Of a stretch of 55,089 bases of DNA, positions 8,074-17,273 are shown piece after piece. A program made the position numbers and the translations under genes. This stretch comes from Geitlerinema sp. PCC 9228. GTDB taxonomy: Bacteria; Cyanobacteriota; Cyanobacteriia; Cyanobacteriales; PCC-9228. The DNA lies in contig NZ_LNDC01000136.1 in assembly GCF_001870905.1 (NCBI RefSeq), positions 1 to 55,089 on the forward strand, written 5' to 3'. The notes under the pieces were generated by a model. It saw nothing but the letters and a program-made list of their open reading frames with translations. It was not told the DNA's origin and searched no databases. How positions within the stretch are numbered: the first letter of the stretch is position 1; each line of letters starts with the position of its first letter.

Positions 8074-8853
8074 TCAAACATACCGTGTCAACTGCACCCG
8101 ATATCGATTCTTCTTAGTGGTACTGACGTCACCGACTTCTACCCTACCTTTGCTGCGTACGGAAATTAAATCACCGGGGGAGATGCTGTGGCTGGCGGTG
8201 GTAACGAGTTTCCAGTTGACGCGAACGTCGCCGGCGGCGATGAGGTCTGACATTTTGTTGCGAGACATGCCAAATCCGGCAGATGCGATCGCATCCAGTC
8301 GCATGGAAGGTTCTACGGTGGTCATTTCTTTTTTCTTGGGAGGACGAACTTTGAGTTCTTTCCAGTCAATTTGGCGGGTTTTTACCGGAACCGATCGCAC
8401 TTGGGTCAAACTAAGTTCTAAAAATTCAGCAATTTCGGGAACTACAATAACTTGAGCGCCGCGTTCTCCCAAAATAATAATATCGCCGACTTTTTCCCGA
8501 ACTATCCCCGTCCCTAAAATAGCGCCGAGAAAATCGCGGTGGGTGGCGGTATCGAAGAGAAAATTGCCGCTAATGTCGAGAGGCGTGAGGGGAACCATGG
8601 AAGCATCCAAAGGAAGTTCGCAACGCGCGATCGCCATGCGTTGGCGTTCGGCTTGGGGATATCCTCCGGCAGCTAGCAGGTGAACTTCGCTCAACTGACC
8701 CAATACTTCCTGGATTTCCACCACTTCTGGTGGCGAGAGAAAATCCGTATAGGAAACTTCCCAGGTACGCAGTGCGTTTTCCGCTAAATCGATCGCTCTT
8801 GCTAGAGTTTCCCGATGTTCGACGCCTTTGAGTAGGTCCTCTCTTGGTAGCAT
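8074..8853 (-). CDS. Photosystem II S4 domain protein
   Basis: The 259-residue protein belongs to the cyanobacterial/plastid PSII S4-domain family (the sll1252 type of Synechocystis), related to bacterial YlmH. It has an N-terminal RNA-binding-like YlmH fold (EVHLLAAGGYPQAERQRMAIA, HRDFLGAILGTGIVREKVGDI) and a C-terminal S4 RNA-binding domain starting MRLDAIASAGFGMSRNKMSDLIAAGDVRVNWK and ending GRVEVGDVSTTKKNRYRVQLTRYV. Reports link the family to photosystem II or electron-transport function; the RNA target is not known. Its start lies 11 bases after the stop of the membrane-protein gene on the same strand, so the two are probably an operon. Confidence 0.88.
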   Translation of the reverse strand: MLPREDLLKGVEHRETLARAIDLAENALRTWEVSYTDFLSPPEVVEIQEVLGQLSEVHLLAAGGYPQAERQRMAIARCELPLDASMVPLTPLDISGNFLFDTATHRDFLGAILGTGIVREKVGDIIILGERGAQVIVVPEIAEFLELSLTQVRSVPVKTRQIDWKELKVRPPKKKEMTTVEPSMRLDAIASAGFGMSRNKMSDLIAAGDVRVNWKLVTTASHSISPGDLISVRSKGRVEVGDVSTTKKNRYRVQLTRYV

Positions 8854-8864
8854 GATGGCAAAAA

Positions 8865-9377
8865 TTAGGATTCGGGTGCTTGATAGCCTTGCAAGTTTTC
8901 TGGTTCGTAGGAACGCAGCAAATTGGTGGCGCGACGGGTTTGGGTGTCAGATCCTTGAACGACAATGATATATTTTCCGGCATTAAGACGGTTGCGGTAG
9001 GTGAGTGCATCGCCACCGCCAATGGCTACTCCCACAGCTCCTCCGACGAAGGCACTTCCCATACCACCACCAATCGCGCCTAAAAAGCCACCAACGACGT
9101 GGTTACCAATTTCGCCGGCCCAGGCAAAGGTGTTCAAGCCGGTGATATAACTGAAGGTAAACCCGGCCACGAAGCCAAAGGGAATCAACCAGGTAGCCAA
9201 AAATTTGCTTTGATTTAAGGCTTGTTCGTTGGGGTCAATTAACCCAAATTCATCGGCGGTTTTGTATCCTTTTCCCAGAATGGTGACTTTCTCCATGGGA
9301 AAGCCTTCTTGCTCTAAAGCTGAGTAAGCGGCTTCCGCCTGAATGCGATCGGCGAGTACGGCTACTAAATAGTTCAT
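8865..9377 (-). CDS. General-stress-type membrane protein with glycine zipper
   Basis: The 170-residue product starts MNYLVAVLADRIQAEAAYSALEQEGF, a ferredoxin-like alpha/beta segment seen in general stress protein 17M relatives, and then has two hydrophobic segments: WLIPFGFVAGFTFSYITG and a glycine-zipper stretch VVGGFLGAIGGGMGSAFVGGAVGVAIGGG. The C-terminal half of the soluble domain follows (AGKYIIVVQGSDTQTRRATNLLRS). This looks like a soluble domain split by an inserted membrane hairpin. The ATG at 9377 is preferred over a TTG five codons upstream. It leads an operon with the PSII S4 gene. Confidence 0.75.
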   Translation of the reverse strand: MNYLVAVLADRIQAEAAYSALEQEGFPMEKVTILGKGYKTADEFGLIDPNEQALNQSKFLATWLIPFGFVAGFTFSYITGLNTFAWAGEIGNHVVGGFLGAIGGGMGSAFVGGAVGVAIGGGDALTYRNRLNAGKYIIVVQGSDTQTRRATNLLRSYEPENLQGYQAPES

Positions 9378-9490
9378 GGGAAATTTTTTCAATGGGCTTT
9401 GGTTTCTATTTTTAAAATAGCAAAGATGGGGAAGATGGGATAGGAATAGATGGGGGAATAGCCAAGTGTAGGTTCGTTGGTGTTTTGGTT

Positions 9491-10252
9491 ATGAGCAGAA
9501 AAAATTGGGTAGCGATCGCGATCGGTACTATCCTAGTAGCGTTGATGGTTGTGGGATGCTGGCCGGGGAATAGAATGTCCAACCAGGTTTTAGAAAACAA
9601 TGGTCATGCGATCGCGGTGATGCCGTTGGGAGATTCAATTACCAAAGGACCGTATACTCCTGGTGGCTATCGCCTGCCTTTGTGGCAAATGCTGGTAGAG
9701 GAGGATGGGTATGCCATTGATTTGGTGGGGTCTTTGCAAGATGGACCGCCGGAACTGCCGGATCGAGACCACGAAGGTCACTCGGGATGGCGGATCGACC
9801 AAATTCGCAAACGGATTGCTGGCTGGCTGCGGCGATCGCAACCGGAGGTGGTTGTGCTGCTGATTGGTACCAACGATATGGCCCAAGGATACCAGTTGGA
9901 TACGGCGGCGCAACGTTGGTTGGCTTTGATACGGGATATTCACCAGCAACAACCGCAAACGAGTATTTTGGTGGGGTCGCTGCCACCGCTGGAAGATCCT
10001 ACCCTCAACGAACGAGTGGAAGCTTTTAATGTAGCGATCGCGGATTTGGCGGCGCGGGAACGTTCTAACAATGTTCCCCTAACCTTTGTAGATATTTACG
10101 ATTACGTTAGCGTTGACCAACTGGCGGATGGCATTCATCCCAATCGGGAAGGCTACCGGCAAATTGCCACTGCTTGGCGATCGCCACTGGCAGAAATTCT
10201 GGATCGGCGGCCAAACACTCCGGAAGAAAATGCTGCCAGATTTTTTCAATAA
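9491..10252 (+). CDS. SGNH/GDSL-type hydrolase, lipoprotein
   Basis: The 253-residue protein is an SGNH-fold esterase or acetylhydrolase. Block I is MPLGDSITKG (nucleophile Ser in GDSIT), block III is LLIGTNDMAQG, and block V is DGIHPNREGY with the catalytic Asp and His. The N-terminus has a hydrophobic segment ending MVVGC, a lipobox, so the enzyme is probably anchored on the periplasmic side. Substrates of this family include acetylated polysaccharides and lipids; the glycosyltransferase gene 12 bases downstream makes a cell-surface or exopolysaccharide role plausible but unproven. I chose the ATG at 9491 instead of a TTG two codons earlier. Confidence 0.87.
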   Translation: MSRKNWVAIAIGTILVALMVVGCWPGNRMSNQVLENNGHAIAVMPLGDSITKGPYTPGGYRLPLWQMLVEEDGYAIDLVGSLQDGPPELPDRDHEGHSGWRIDQIRKRIAGWLRRSQPEVVVLLIGTNDMAQGYQLDTAAQRWLALIRDIHQQQPQTSILVGSLPPLEDPTLNERVEAFNVAIADLAARERSNNVPLTFVDIYDYVSVDQLADGIHPNREGYRQIATAWRSPLAEILDRRPNTPEENAARFFQ

Positions 10253-10264
10253 CACCAATCGAGG

Positions 10265-11428
10265 ATGGCTTCCGTGAAACCAGCAGCCAATCATATTTTT
10301 CTCTTTCTAGAAATTTTCTCCATTGAGGGTGGCATTCAATCCTACGTTAAGGATATCCTCCACGCCTACAAACTGGCCGTTAGGGATTTGGCGTCACCTC
10401 CGCTTCCCCAAGCTGCTAAGGCAGAGGTTTTGCTGTTGCGGGATTCCCCAGACGGCGACAATCCTTTTGCCAGGGATACCGATGTATTTGCTTTTCACTA
10501 TTTAAAAACGCTTTCCCCTTGGCTGGGAAGGGTACGACTGGCGAGTTGGTTGCTGTTTTTATTACTTTGGCGGCGTCCGCAGCGGGTATTTTGCGGCCAT
10601 GTGAATTTGGCACCGATGACCCAGTTGTTGTGTCGGTCTTTGGGAATTCCCTATACCGTGCTTACCTACGGCAAGGAAGTTTGGGAACCGCTTTCTCCTG
10701 CTTACGTACGCGCCTTGCAAAAAGCACACAGCATTTGGACCATCAGTCGCCACAGCCGCGATCGCGCTTGCGAGGCCAACCATCTCGACCCGCGCCAGTT
10801 TCGTATGGTTTCCTGCGTGGTGGATGGGAAACGGTTTACCCCTGGAAAAAAACCCCAGAGGTTGGTAGAACGGTACGGATTGTACGATGCGAAGGTGTTG
10901 ATGACCGTGGCGCGTTTGTGGTCGGGGGATATTTACAAGGGGGTAGATGTGACCATTCGCGCGTTGGGGAAAATTGCGGCGGTTTTCCCCGAGGTGAAGT
11001 ATTTGGTCATCGGTCGCGGCGACGACCAACCGCGTTTGGCGCAATTGGCGGAAGATTTGGGAGTGCGCGATCGGGTGGTGTTTGCTGGTTTTGTAGCTAC
11101 AGAAGAACTCCCGGACCACTACCGGGTGGCGGATGGGTACGTCATGCCATCGCGGGAAGGATTTGGTATTGTGTATTTAGAAGCAATGGCCTGTGGGGTG
11201 CCGGTGGTTTCTGGGGATGCCGATGGTTCTGCCGATCCCCTGCAAGACGGTCGGGTAGGCTGGCAAGTTCCCTATCGCGACCCAGAAGCTGTGGCGGCGG
11301 CTTGTGTCGAACTGCTGCGCGGCGAGGACCAACGCTGTCAGGGGGATTGGCTGCGATCGCAAGCTTTGGCCAAGTTTGGTAAAGATGCTTTAACGGAAAA
11401 AATCCAAAGGCTCTTGCAAGAAAGCTAG
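10265..11428 (+). CDS. Glycosyltransferase family 4 protein
   Basis: The 387-residue protein has a two-domain GT-B fold. The N-terminal domain opens IFLFLEIFSIEGGIQSYVKDIL, where GGI(Q) is the acceptor-side loop; the C-terminal domain has LMTVARLW, KYLVIGRGDDQPRL and the retaining EX7E motif (EGFGIVYLE) followed by AMACGVPVV. It transfers a sugar from a nucleotide donor to a lipid or glycan, acting at the cytoplasmic face of the membrane. The donor and acceptor cannot be deduced. It follows the SGNH hydrolase by 12 bases and is surely cotranscribed. The start ATG at 10265 overlaps a GAGG sequence. Confidence 0.92.
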   Translation: MASVKPAANHIFLFLEIFSIEGGIQSYVKDILHAYKLAVRDLASPPLPQAAKAEVLLLRDSPDGDNPFARDTDVFAFHYLKTLSPWLGRVRLASWLLFLLLWRRPQRVFCGHVNLAPMTQLLCRSLGIPYTVLTYGKEVWEPLSPAYVRALQKAHSIWTISRHSRDRACEANHLDPRQFRMVSCVVDGKRFTPGKKPQRLVERYGLYDAKVLMTVARLWSGDIYKGVDVTIRALGKIAAVFPEVKYLVIGRGDDQPRLAQLAEDLGVRDRVVFAGFVATEELPDHYRVADGYVMPSREGFGIVYLEAMACGVPVVSGDADGSADPLQDGRVGWQVPYRDPEAVAAACVELLRGEDQRCQGDWLRSQALAKFGKDALTEKIQRLLQES

Positions 11429-11461
11429 GATAGGAATAAAACACCCTGCCGATTTTTTTAG

Positions 11462-11869
11462 GTGACCACCGTGAATCGCGACAACATGAAAAGCATACGT
11501 GTGAACTTTTCGGGAATTGGTTTCTGGCTAGCCATTATCGTCGGAATTATCTTTTTGAGTTCCATCGGTCTTGGCTGGCTGGTAAAAGGCACGTTTCAGT
11601 TTTTGCTGATTTTACTTCTGTTCGTTTTTATTGCCCCTAGTTTAATTCTTTTGGGGGTGCGTTGGTGGTTCAGCCGCCAGTTGGTTCAAGATAGCTGTCC
11701 GGTTTGCGAGTACGAATTTACTGGTTTTCGCAAATATGAGTTTAAATGTCCCAGCTGCGGCGAACCCCTGAAGGTACAAGATGGGAAGTTTCAGCGCCTA
11801 ACCCCACCAGGAACCATTGATGTGGATGCGGTGGAAGTATCCGCGCGTCAGATTGACAGCAATTCCTAA
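11462..11869 (+). CDS. Small membrane protein with zinc ribbon
   Basis: The 135-residue product has two transmembrane helices (FWLAIIVGIIFLSSIGLGWLV and FLLILLLFVFIAPSLILLGV) followed by a cytoplasmic zinc-ribbon, CPVCEYEFTGFRKYEFKCPSC, with two CPxC knuckles 15 residues apart, and a short acidic tail. I recognise it only as a conserved cyanobacterial hypothetical. The frame opens at a GTG (11462); a second GTG at 11471 and an ATG at 11486 are also possible starts, and no ribosome-binding site decides between them. It lies 33 bases after the glycosyltransferase and may belong to that unit. Confidence 0.75.
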   Translation: MTTVNRDNMKSIRVNFSGIGFWLAIIVGIIFLSSIGLGWLVKGTFQFLLILLLFVFIAPSLILLGVRWWFSRQLVQDSCPVCEYEFTGFRKYEFKCPSCGEPLKVQDGKFQRLTPPGTIDVDAVEVSARQIDSNS

Positions 11870-11954
11870 ACTGTTTGCTGCCGGTTATGGGGAAAGGCAC
11901 AGTTGGGTTTTGGCTGGTGACAGGACCATGCGATCGCATCTGGGATCAAAGAAT

Positions 11955-13145
11955 ATGCCACAGAAAACCTATGACTGGCTGGTGGTGGGTGGCGGCCTCA
12001 CTGGCGCTATGTTGGGGTACGAATTGGCACGCGCTGGGTTTGCTGTTGCCTTACTAGAGCAACAAATTTCCCCGCACAATGCGACGCGCTACAGTTATGG
12101 TGGCATTGCGTTTTGGTCGGGAACCGATCGCAGGGTGGGAGGCGTTTCTATGCGGCAGTTGTGTTGGGAAGGTCGCGATCGCTATAACCAGCTTTGTGAG
12201 GAATTGCCGGGGGAAATTGCGTTTCGGGAGTTGAATCTGCTGCTGACCATTACACCGAACAGCGATCCGCAGCAGGTGGCACAATCCTATACCAAGTTTG
12301 CCATACCGCCGCAGTTGCTGGATGTCCAACAGGCTTGCGAGTTGGAACCGCTTTTAAATCCTAACGCGATCGCGGGTGCTTTAACGGTACGCCATGGTCA
12401 CGTCCATCCAGAAAAGTTGGTGTTGGCGCTGTACGAGGGAATCAAGCAGTTGGGTGGTGAACTCATCTGCGATCGCGCTGTAGACCTGCAACGAGAAAGC
12501 GATCGAATTCGGGGAGTGCGGGGAGTTAAAACTACCTACACAGCCAAACAAACTGCCATTTGCGTAGGTGGCATAGCGCGTGCCTTTTTAGCCAAAGTCG
12601 GCATTCACGTTCCGATTTACTTTACCCACGCCGAAGCGATCGAAACGCCACCAGCGAATGTACAATTGCGAACTTTGGTGATGCCAGCCGAGTTGCAGCG
12701 GATACAATTAGAAGCCAAAGCCACGCAGCCACAAGCCGAACCCTTATGGAAACAACCGGGAAACGAACCCGTACCAGCCATTTTGGATACCGGTGCCGTC
12801 CAGTTTTTCGATGGCAGCTTTCGCCTCGGTCAAATTTCGCGAGTTCTCACCGACCCGCAAGCAAAAGTCAATTTAAAGCAAAGCGAAGCAGAGATTCGTG
12901 CCAGTATTAGCCAGATTTTACCCTCATTGGCAACTTTACCAGGAGAGTGCCATCGGTGCCTGGTGGCATTTAGCAGGGATGGGTTGCCGTTGGTTGGCGA
13001 ACTTGATGGCTTTGAGGGAATTTCGCTGTTTGCTGGCTTTAGCAATCCCTTTGTTTTGGTACCAGCGTTGGCACAGCGGTTTGCACGGCATGCGGCAGGA
13101 GAAACAGATGAGATAATTTCTCAATTGTCGCCAAATCGTTTGTAG
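11955..13145 (+). CDS. FAD-dependent amino-acid-oxidase-type oxidoreductase
   Basis: The 396-residue protein belongs to the DAO (DadA/glycine oxidase/ThiO-like) family. The dinucleotide-binding motif is at the N-terminus (DWLVVGGGLTGAMLGYELARAG, with GGGLTG and the following LLEQ acidic position). Other family blocks are HVHPEKLVLALYEGIKQLGG, KQTAICVGGIARAFLAKVG and, at the end, GLPLVGELDGFEGISLFAGFS, which contacts the flavin. It would oxidise an amine or amino acid substrate that cannot be named. I start at ATG 11955, directly before the FAD motif; an ATG nine codons upstream is an alternative, and the frame also runs on into the previous gene. Confidence 0.85.
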   Translation: MPQKTYDWLVVGGGLTGAMLGYELARAGFAVALLEQQISPHNATRYSYGGIAFWSGTDRRVGGVSMRQLCWEGRDRYNQLCEELPGEIAFRELNLLLTITPNSDPQQVAQSYTKFAIPPQLLDVQQACELEPLLNPNAIAGALTVRHGHVHPEKLVLALYEGIKQLGGELICDRAVDLQRESDRIRGVRGVKTTYTAKQTAICVGGIARAFLAKVGIHVPIYFTHAEAIETPPANVQLRTLVMPAELQRIQLEAKATQPQAEPLWKQPGNEPVPAILDTGAVQFFDGSFRLGQISRVLTDPQAKVNLKQSEAEIRASISQILPSLATLPGECHRCLVAFSRDGLPLVGELDGFEGISLFAGFSNPFVLVPALAQRFARHAAGETDEIISQLSPNRL

Positions 13146-13165
13146 CGTGGATAGGAAAAGAAAAA

Positions 13166-16100
13166 CTAAGATGGGCATCCATCATTTCTAACCGTACCAT
13201 CTGGCATGGTCGTATTGCAAAAAATTGCCCCTTCTAAATTGGCATTTGTTAGATCGGCATCTGTTAAATCGGCATTTGTTAAATTAGCCTCCGTCAAGTT
13301 GGCACCTGCGATACCGTTATTATCATTTATCATCTTAGAATCTGTTAAAATGGCATCTGTTAAATTGGCACCTGTTAAATCAGAATCCGTTAAATCGGCA
13401 TCTGCTAAATTCGTATTTTCTAAATCAGAATTTATTAAAATGGCATCTGTTAAATTGGCACCTACTAAATTAGCATCTTTTAAATTGGCATTTTTAAAAT
13501 TAGCACTTGTCAAATTGGCAAATGCTAAGGTGGCATCTTTTAAATCGGCATCGCTTAAATTGGCGTTCTGTAACTCGGCATTCTGCAAGTTTGTTTCATT
13601 ACCAACTAACTTGGTACTACGTAAATTGGCATTGTTTAAAATTGCACGTTCTAGATTGGCATTGTTTAAGTTAGCCCCTTCCAGATCGGCCTTTTCTAGG
13701 TTAGCACCCTTTTTAAGATGCTCTGGTAGTGGTAGTAAGAACAACTGCTCGTCCAAGGCTTCATTACCCAATGTAAAACCTAATTGTGCTCCTTCTAAAT
13801 CAGCTCCTGCTAAATTGGCATCAAACAACGTAGCTTGACTGAAATCAGCTGCTGTCAATGTAGCATTTTGAAAATTGGCACCCGTTAAGTCAGCACCACG
13901 GAGGTTTATTCCCTCTAAATTCATTCCTTCAGCGTGAATTCCCACCAAGCTTCCTTGTTTTTGGCGTAACTGTTCCAAAGCCAATCGTTGAACGCCAGGA
14001 ATTCGTTCGGAATCGGGATGTACGTTTTCCCCAGCCCTATATAGTTGTTCTGGATTGAAATTTGGCTTGAGAATATTGTTCGCAAAAGTAACGACAGCTA
14101 CTAAAATTGACAATCTTCCTAAATTTTCCAGCAAAGGAAAAATATCTAGCTCTTGCGTCCATTGATTGGCTTTTTCTATGCCAGGTTCAATTTTAAACCA
14201 AAGGATGTATTGCCACCAATACTGCTGCCGTTCCATCTGTCGTCTTTCGTGTTTGTAATGCTCAAACATTTGTCGATAAAGGTCGGCATCGATTTGATAT
14301 TTTTCAGCAGCTTCATTGGCAAACCGATTGAGTCTATATTCTCGATTGACCCGGTTTCTAATCGAATCGATTGTGGCAAATTCATTTTTTATACTGGCAA
14401 TATTATTGCGGATATCTGCAATTTCCGCAACGTCCTGAGCTCCCATAAAAAGTCCTTCAAAAACCCAGTTATCCAGTGCTTTCCCTTTTAGCGATACAGA
14501 AACTGGTTCTGTGGAAATGGTTTGGGGTTTTTCTAGATAAAGCCATTCACAAAAAGCACCTTCTAAACGGGTTTTTGAAGAGAGTTGTACATCCTGAATG
14601 TAAATTCCTGTTAAGTTGGCATCTCGAAGATCGGTTCCATGGAGTTTGCTCCCCACCAAGTTAACATTGGTTAGATTGGCTCCTCGTAAATCGGCGTGAC
14701 AAAGGTTGCTTCCTGCAAAACTCGTGTTGGCTAGGTTATAGGTAAGAGAACTGCGCCAAAACTCTAGGGGATACAGCCAAGCTGCCAACCCATTGGTAGG
14801 GAAGCAAATCCAAAATTGTAGGGAACTGCGATGGAAGTGCAATCCCTTTGGCAAGGCTCTCAGACCATCTGCCAAATTGTCGGGAATGTTCCAATGACTC
14901 AGGCGAATCCCTTGCAAATCGAGATAGTCAAAGTTTTTTAGCTTGGGATCGAATATGACTGCACGAATAAATTTTTTAATAGATTTGGGTAGTCGGTGAT
15001 ACCGTTGTATGACTCGCCTGGCTCTGCGCGATTTTGGTCGTTGCAATCCTGTTGGTGTCGGTTTGGCTAGCAATTTGCGAATGCTAGGATAGCGCAGGTA
15101 GCTTTTACCAAAACGACAAGTTTCTAGTTTGGTTGCTCCGTACCAGCAGGCATGAGTTAAATCTGCTGTTTGAAAATTGGCATTTTGCAGTCTGGCAAAG
15201 GAAAAGTTTGCTGCTATTAAATTGGCTCCTTGAAATTCAGTAATGAAGGGTTTAAACAAATGGCAAAAGAAAACGCCGCGATCGCGAAGTAGGCGATAAT
15301 TTTCACGATCTTGTATAGCTTGCCATCCCAAGTAAAGTCCTAGAAACGTTGCCAAAATAAGTGCCAACCACTCTATTAAAAAAGTTAGCCATTCAAATTC
15401 TGCATATGCAGCAAAATATAACACATACCCGGAGTTTAAAAAAATCAGTGTTATATTGGCAGAAGAAATACAATAAAATACTACCCTATTGGATAGAAAA
15501 GATTTTAATTCAAAAACCAAAGTTGCTGTCCAAGTAGACCACAAAATAAAGAGTATAATAGATGCGACTGAAATTGGTATTATATCAGCATCAACCAAAT
15601 TCAAGTTATCGATATTTTGATAATTAAAGAATACAACCAATCCTAGAAACAGAATTGCTAGTTTGATAAACACTGTCATTAATAAATTTAAATTTGCCAA
15701 AATTTTAAAAATTCGTAATATAGCAAAAATAGCAATCGTCCAGACAACACCACTTATAACTGGCTGCTCGAAAGTAACGAGTAAAATCGCAAATCCTGTT
15801 ATGAAAACTCCCAAAATAGATTCACTAATATTTTTAAGCAAACTTGTTGTCAAAAAATGAGCGCAACCAAGAACTGTTAAAATAATACAAGTCATAAAAG
15901 TTGCCTTTTGTTCTACTTGAGTAGAGTTTAAACTATTTAGTATAAAGTATGTAAATACTGTGGCCAAATAAATAGCACAAATACTAAATAAAGTAAGCAA
16001 AAAATATAAGTAAGCGATGACAAACCATCTAGCCCATTTGTAGTGAATTCCAGTTTGAATGTTGCGAAAATTTGTTTTCTGGCAGTTTGCTTGGTTAAAG

Positions 16101-16981
16101 TTTGTACTTTCAAGCCTGGCACCACAAAAATCTATATTTTCGATTTTTACTTTATAAAAACTTGTTTTAGATCTTGTAAAAACTAAAATAAAAATTGGTA
16201 GAAACACTAAACTAATTATTAAAACTACTTTTAGCAATCTGTCTCGAAAATAAGGGGCATAGAACATAAAATCCCAAAACTTTAAAGATATAAATAATAA
16301 AGATATTAATATTATTGTATAGATCGTAGTTAAGGGAATTTTTTGAAAAGCAAAACCTGTACCTATTTTACTGCCTGCAAAAGTGGAATCTCGCAAAACC
16401 GATTCTCGAAAATTGGTACCATAAATGCTGGTATCGCTAAAATTGCAATTTTGAAGAACAGATTCCCGAAAAATAGCTCGCTTGAGCGTGGCATTGCTCC
16501 AATCAATATTTTGTAGGTTTTTACATTCTGAAAAGGAGACACCATAGATTTTCGATTCGCAAAAATTGGTATCGTACAGCGATGCGTTATTGAATCGAAC
16601 TCCTTTGCCTTTTAAAGTTGTTTGGTTGAAATTGGATGAGGTAATAGAGGCTTTTATAAAATCGGTTTCTTGAAAACGACTCCCTGTAAACGTCACTCGG
16701 TTGAGCGTCGCTTGCTGAAAAGTGGTGCCTTTTACCTTGGCTTGCTGAAAATTGATATCTTCTAAATTGGTTCCTCGAAACTTAACCCCGTTTAGGTTGG
16801 CTCCTTGGAAATTGACATTTTGGGACTGGCTGCCGCTAAAGTCAGCGTTTTGTAGGTTGCATCCTTCTAAGGACTGACTGACAACACGTATATTGCGAAA
16901 ATCGCGATCGCCTTTACCATAGGCTGAAAGAATTTCCTGGGTATCGACCTCTCTAAGGTCTCTAGATGCAGACTCTGCCAT
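13166..16981 (-). CDS. Giant pentapeptide-repeat membrane protein
   Basis: The 1271-residue protein alternates pentapeptide-repeat blocks (A-D/N-L-x-x) with membrane helices. The order is: repeats about 40-210, two helices at about 217-270, a short repeat block about 279-312, a hydrophobic region with several helices about 318-570, repeats about 580-640 and 750-795, a charged helical region about 850-935 (SIRNRVNREYRLNRF, ADLYRQMFEHYKHERRQMERQQ), one hydrophobic stretch near 945-965 and a long run of regular A-N-L repeats from about 1015 to the end. Pentapeptide repeats fold into a square right-handed beta-helix. The ATG at 16981 has AAAGGA seven bases upstream. The hydrophobic core (about 15300-16400) is notably AT-rich. 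No enzymatic domain is visible; function unknown. Confidence 0.85.
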   Translation of the reverse strand: MAESASRDLREVDTQEILSAYGKGDRDFRNIRVVSQSLEGCNLQNADFSGSQSQNVNFQGANLNGVKFRGTNLEDINFQQAKVKGTTFQQATLNRVTFTGSRFQETDFIKASITSSNFNQTTLKGKGVRFNNASLYDTNFCESKIYGVSFSECKNLQNIDWSNATLKRAIFRESVLQNCNFSDTSIYGTNFRESVLRDSTFAGSKIGTGFAFQKIPLTTIYTIILISLLFISLKFWDFMFYAPYFRDRLLKVVLIISLVFLPIFILVFTRSKTSFYKVKIENIDFCGARLESTNFNQANCQKTNFRNIQTGIHYKWARWFVIAYLYFLLTLFSICAIYLATVFTYFILNSLNSTQVEQKATFMTCIILTVLGCAHFLTTSLLKNISESILGVFITGFAILLVTFEQPVISGVVWTIAIFAILRIFKILANLNLLMTVFIKLAILFLGLVVFFNYQNIDNLNLVDADIIPISVASIILFILWSTWTATLVFELKSFLSNRVVFYCISSANITLIFLNSGYVLYFAAYAEFEWLTFLIEWLALILATFLGLYLGWQAIQDRENYRLLRDRGVFFCHLFKPFITEFQGANLIAANFSFARLQNANFQTADLTHACWYGATKLETCRFGKSYLRYPSIRKLLAKPTPTGLQRPKSRRARRVIQRYHRLPKSIKKFIRAVIFDPKLKNFDYLDLQGIRLSHWNIPDNLADGLRALPKGLHFHRSSLQFWICFPTNGLAAWLYPLEFWRSSLTYNLANTSFAGSNLCHADLRGANLTNVNLVGSKLHGTDLRDANLTGIYIQDVQLSSKTRLEGAFCEWLYLEKPQTISTEPVSVSLKGKALDNWVFEGLFMGAQDVAEIADIRNNIASIKNEFATIDSIRNRVNREYRLNRFANEAAEKYQIDADLYRQMFEHYKHERRQMERQQYWWQYILWFKIEPGIEKANQWTQELDIFPLLENLGRLSILVAVVTFANNILKPNFNPEQLYRAGENVHPDSERIPGVQRLALEQLRQKQGSLVGIHAEGMNLEGINLRGADLTGANFQNATLTAADFSQATLFDANLAGADLEGAQLGFTLGNEALDEQLFLLPLPEHLKKGANLEKADLEGANLNNANLERAILNNANLRSTKLVGNETNLQNAELQNANLSDADLKDATLAFANLTSANFKNANLKDANLVGANLTDAILINSDLENTNLADADLTDSDLTGANLTDAILTDSKMINDNNGIAGANLTEANLTNADLTDADLTNANLEGAIFCNTTMPDGTVRNDGCPS

Positions 16982-17113
16982 CAATTTTCCTTTTATACAG
17001 AAAATGAACTGGTATGTTTGTTGTCTCTCAAGAACCAATCTCACGAAATAGTAGCTAGGATTATACCCGAAAAGCGATCGCTACGCCTGAAAACGATACA
17101 AATCGTTACAATA

Positions 17114-17145
17114 AAAACCGAGCAACAATGACGTTCCTCGGTTTT
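17114..17145 (-). terminator. Intrinsic terminator
   Basis: AAAACCGAG and CTCGGTTTT form a perfect 9-bp inverted repeat with a 14-base loop. Read on the minus strand, the stem is followed by a T-rich run (TTTTTATTG), so it can end transcripts of the small secreted protein gene before the pentapeptide gene. Its near symmetry would let it act in both directions. Confidence 0.55.
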
Positions 17146-17273
17146 CAGTAGCATTGAGGCGAAAAAGCTACTTGGGGATAAAAGGAAAAAAAGAAAAAAG
17201 ATTTCAACCAAGCGATCGATCGCCAAGGGAACATCCAGCTACAATAATCTAGCCATGCCAAGCGAAAAAAATA

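Noticed and set aside
10519-11382. Plus-strand open frame of 287 codons in another frame of the glycosyltransferase gene
   Set aside because: It is Arg/Gly-rich and overlaps the complete GT4 domain; it reflects high GC at third positions.
13206-13838. Plus-strand open frame of 210 codons with regular Lys/Ser/Ala repeats
   Set aside because: It is the antisense shadow of the pentapeptide-repeat gene; its regularity comes from the 15-base periodicity of A-N-L repeats on the other strand.
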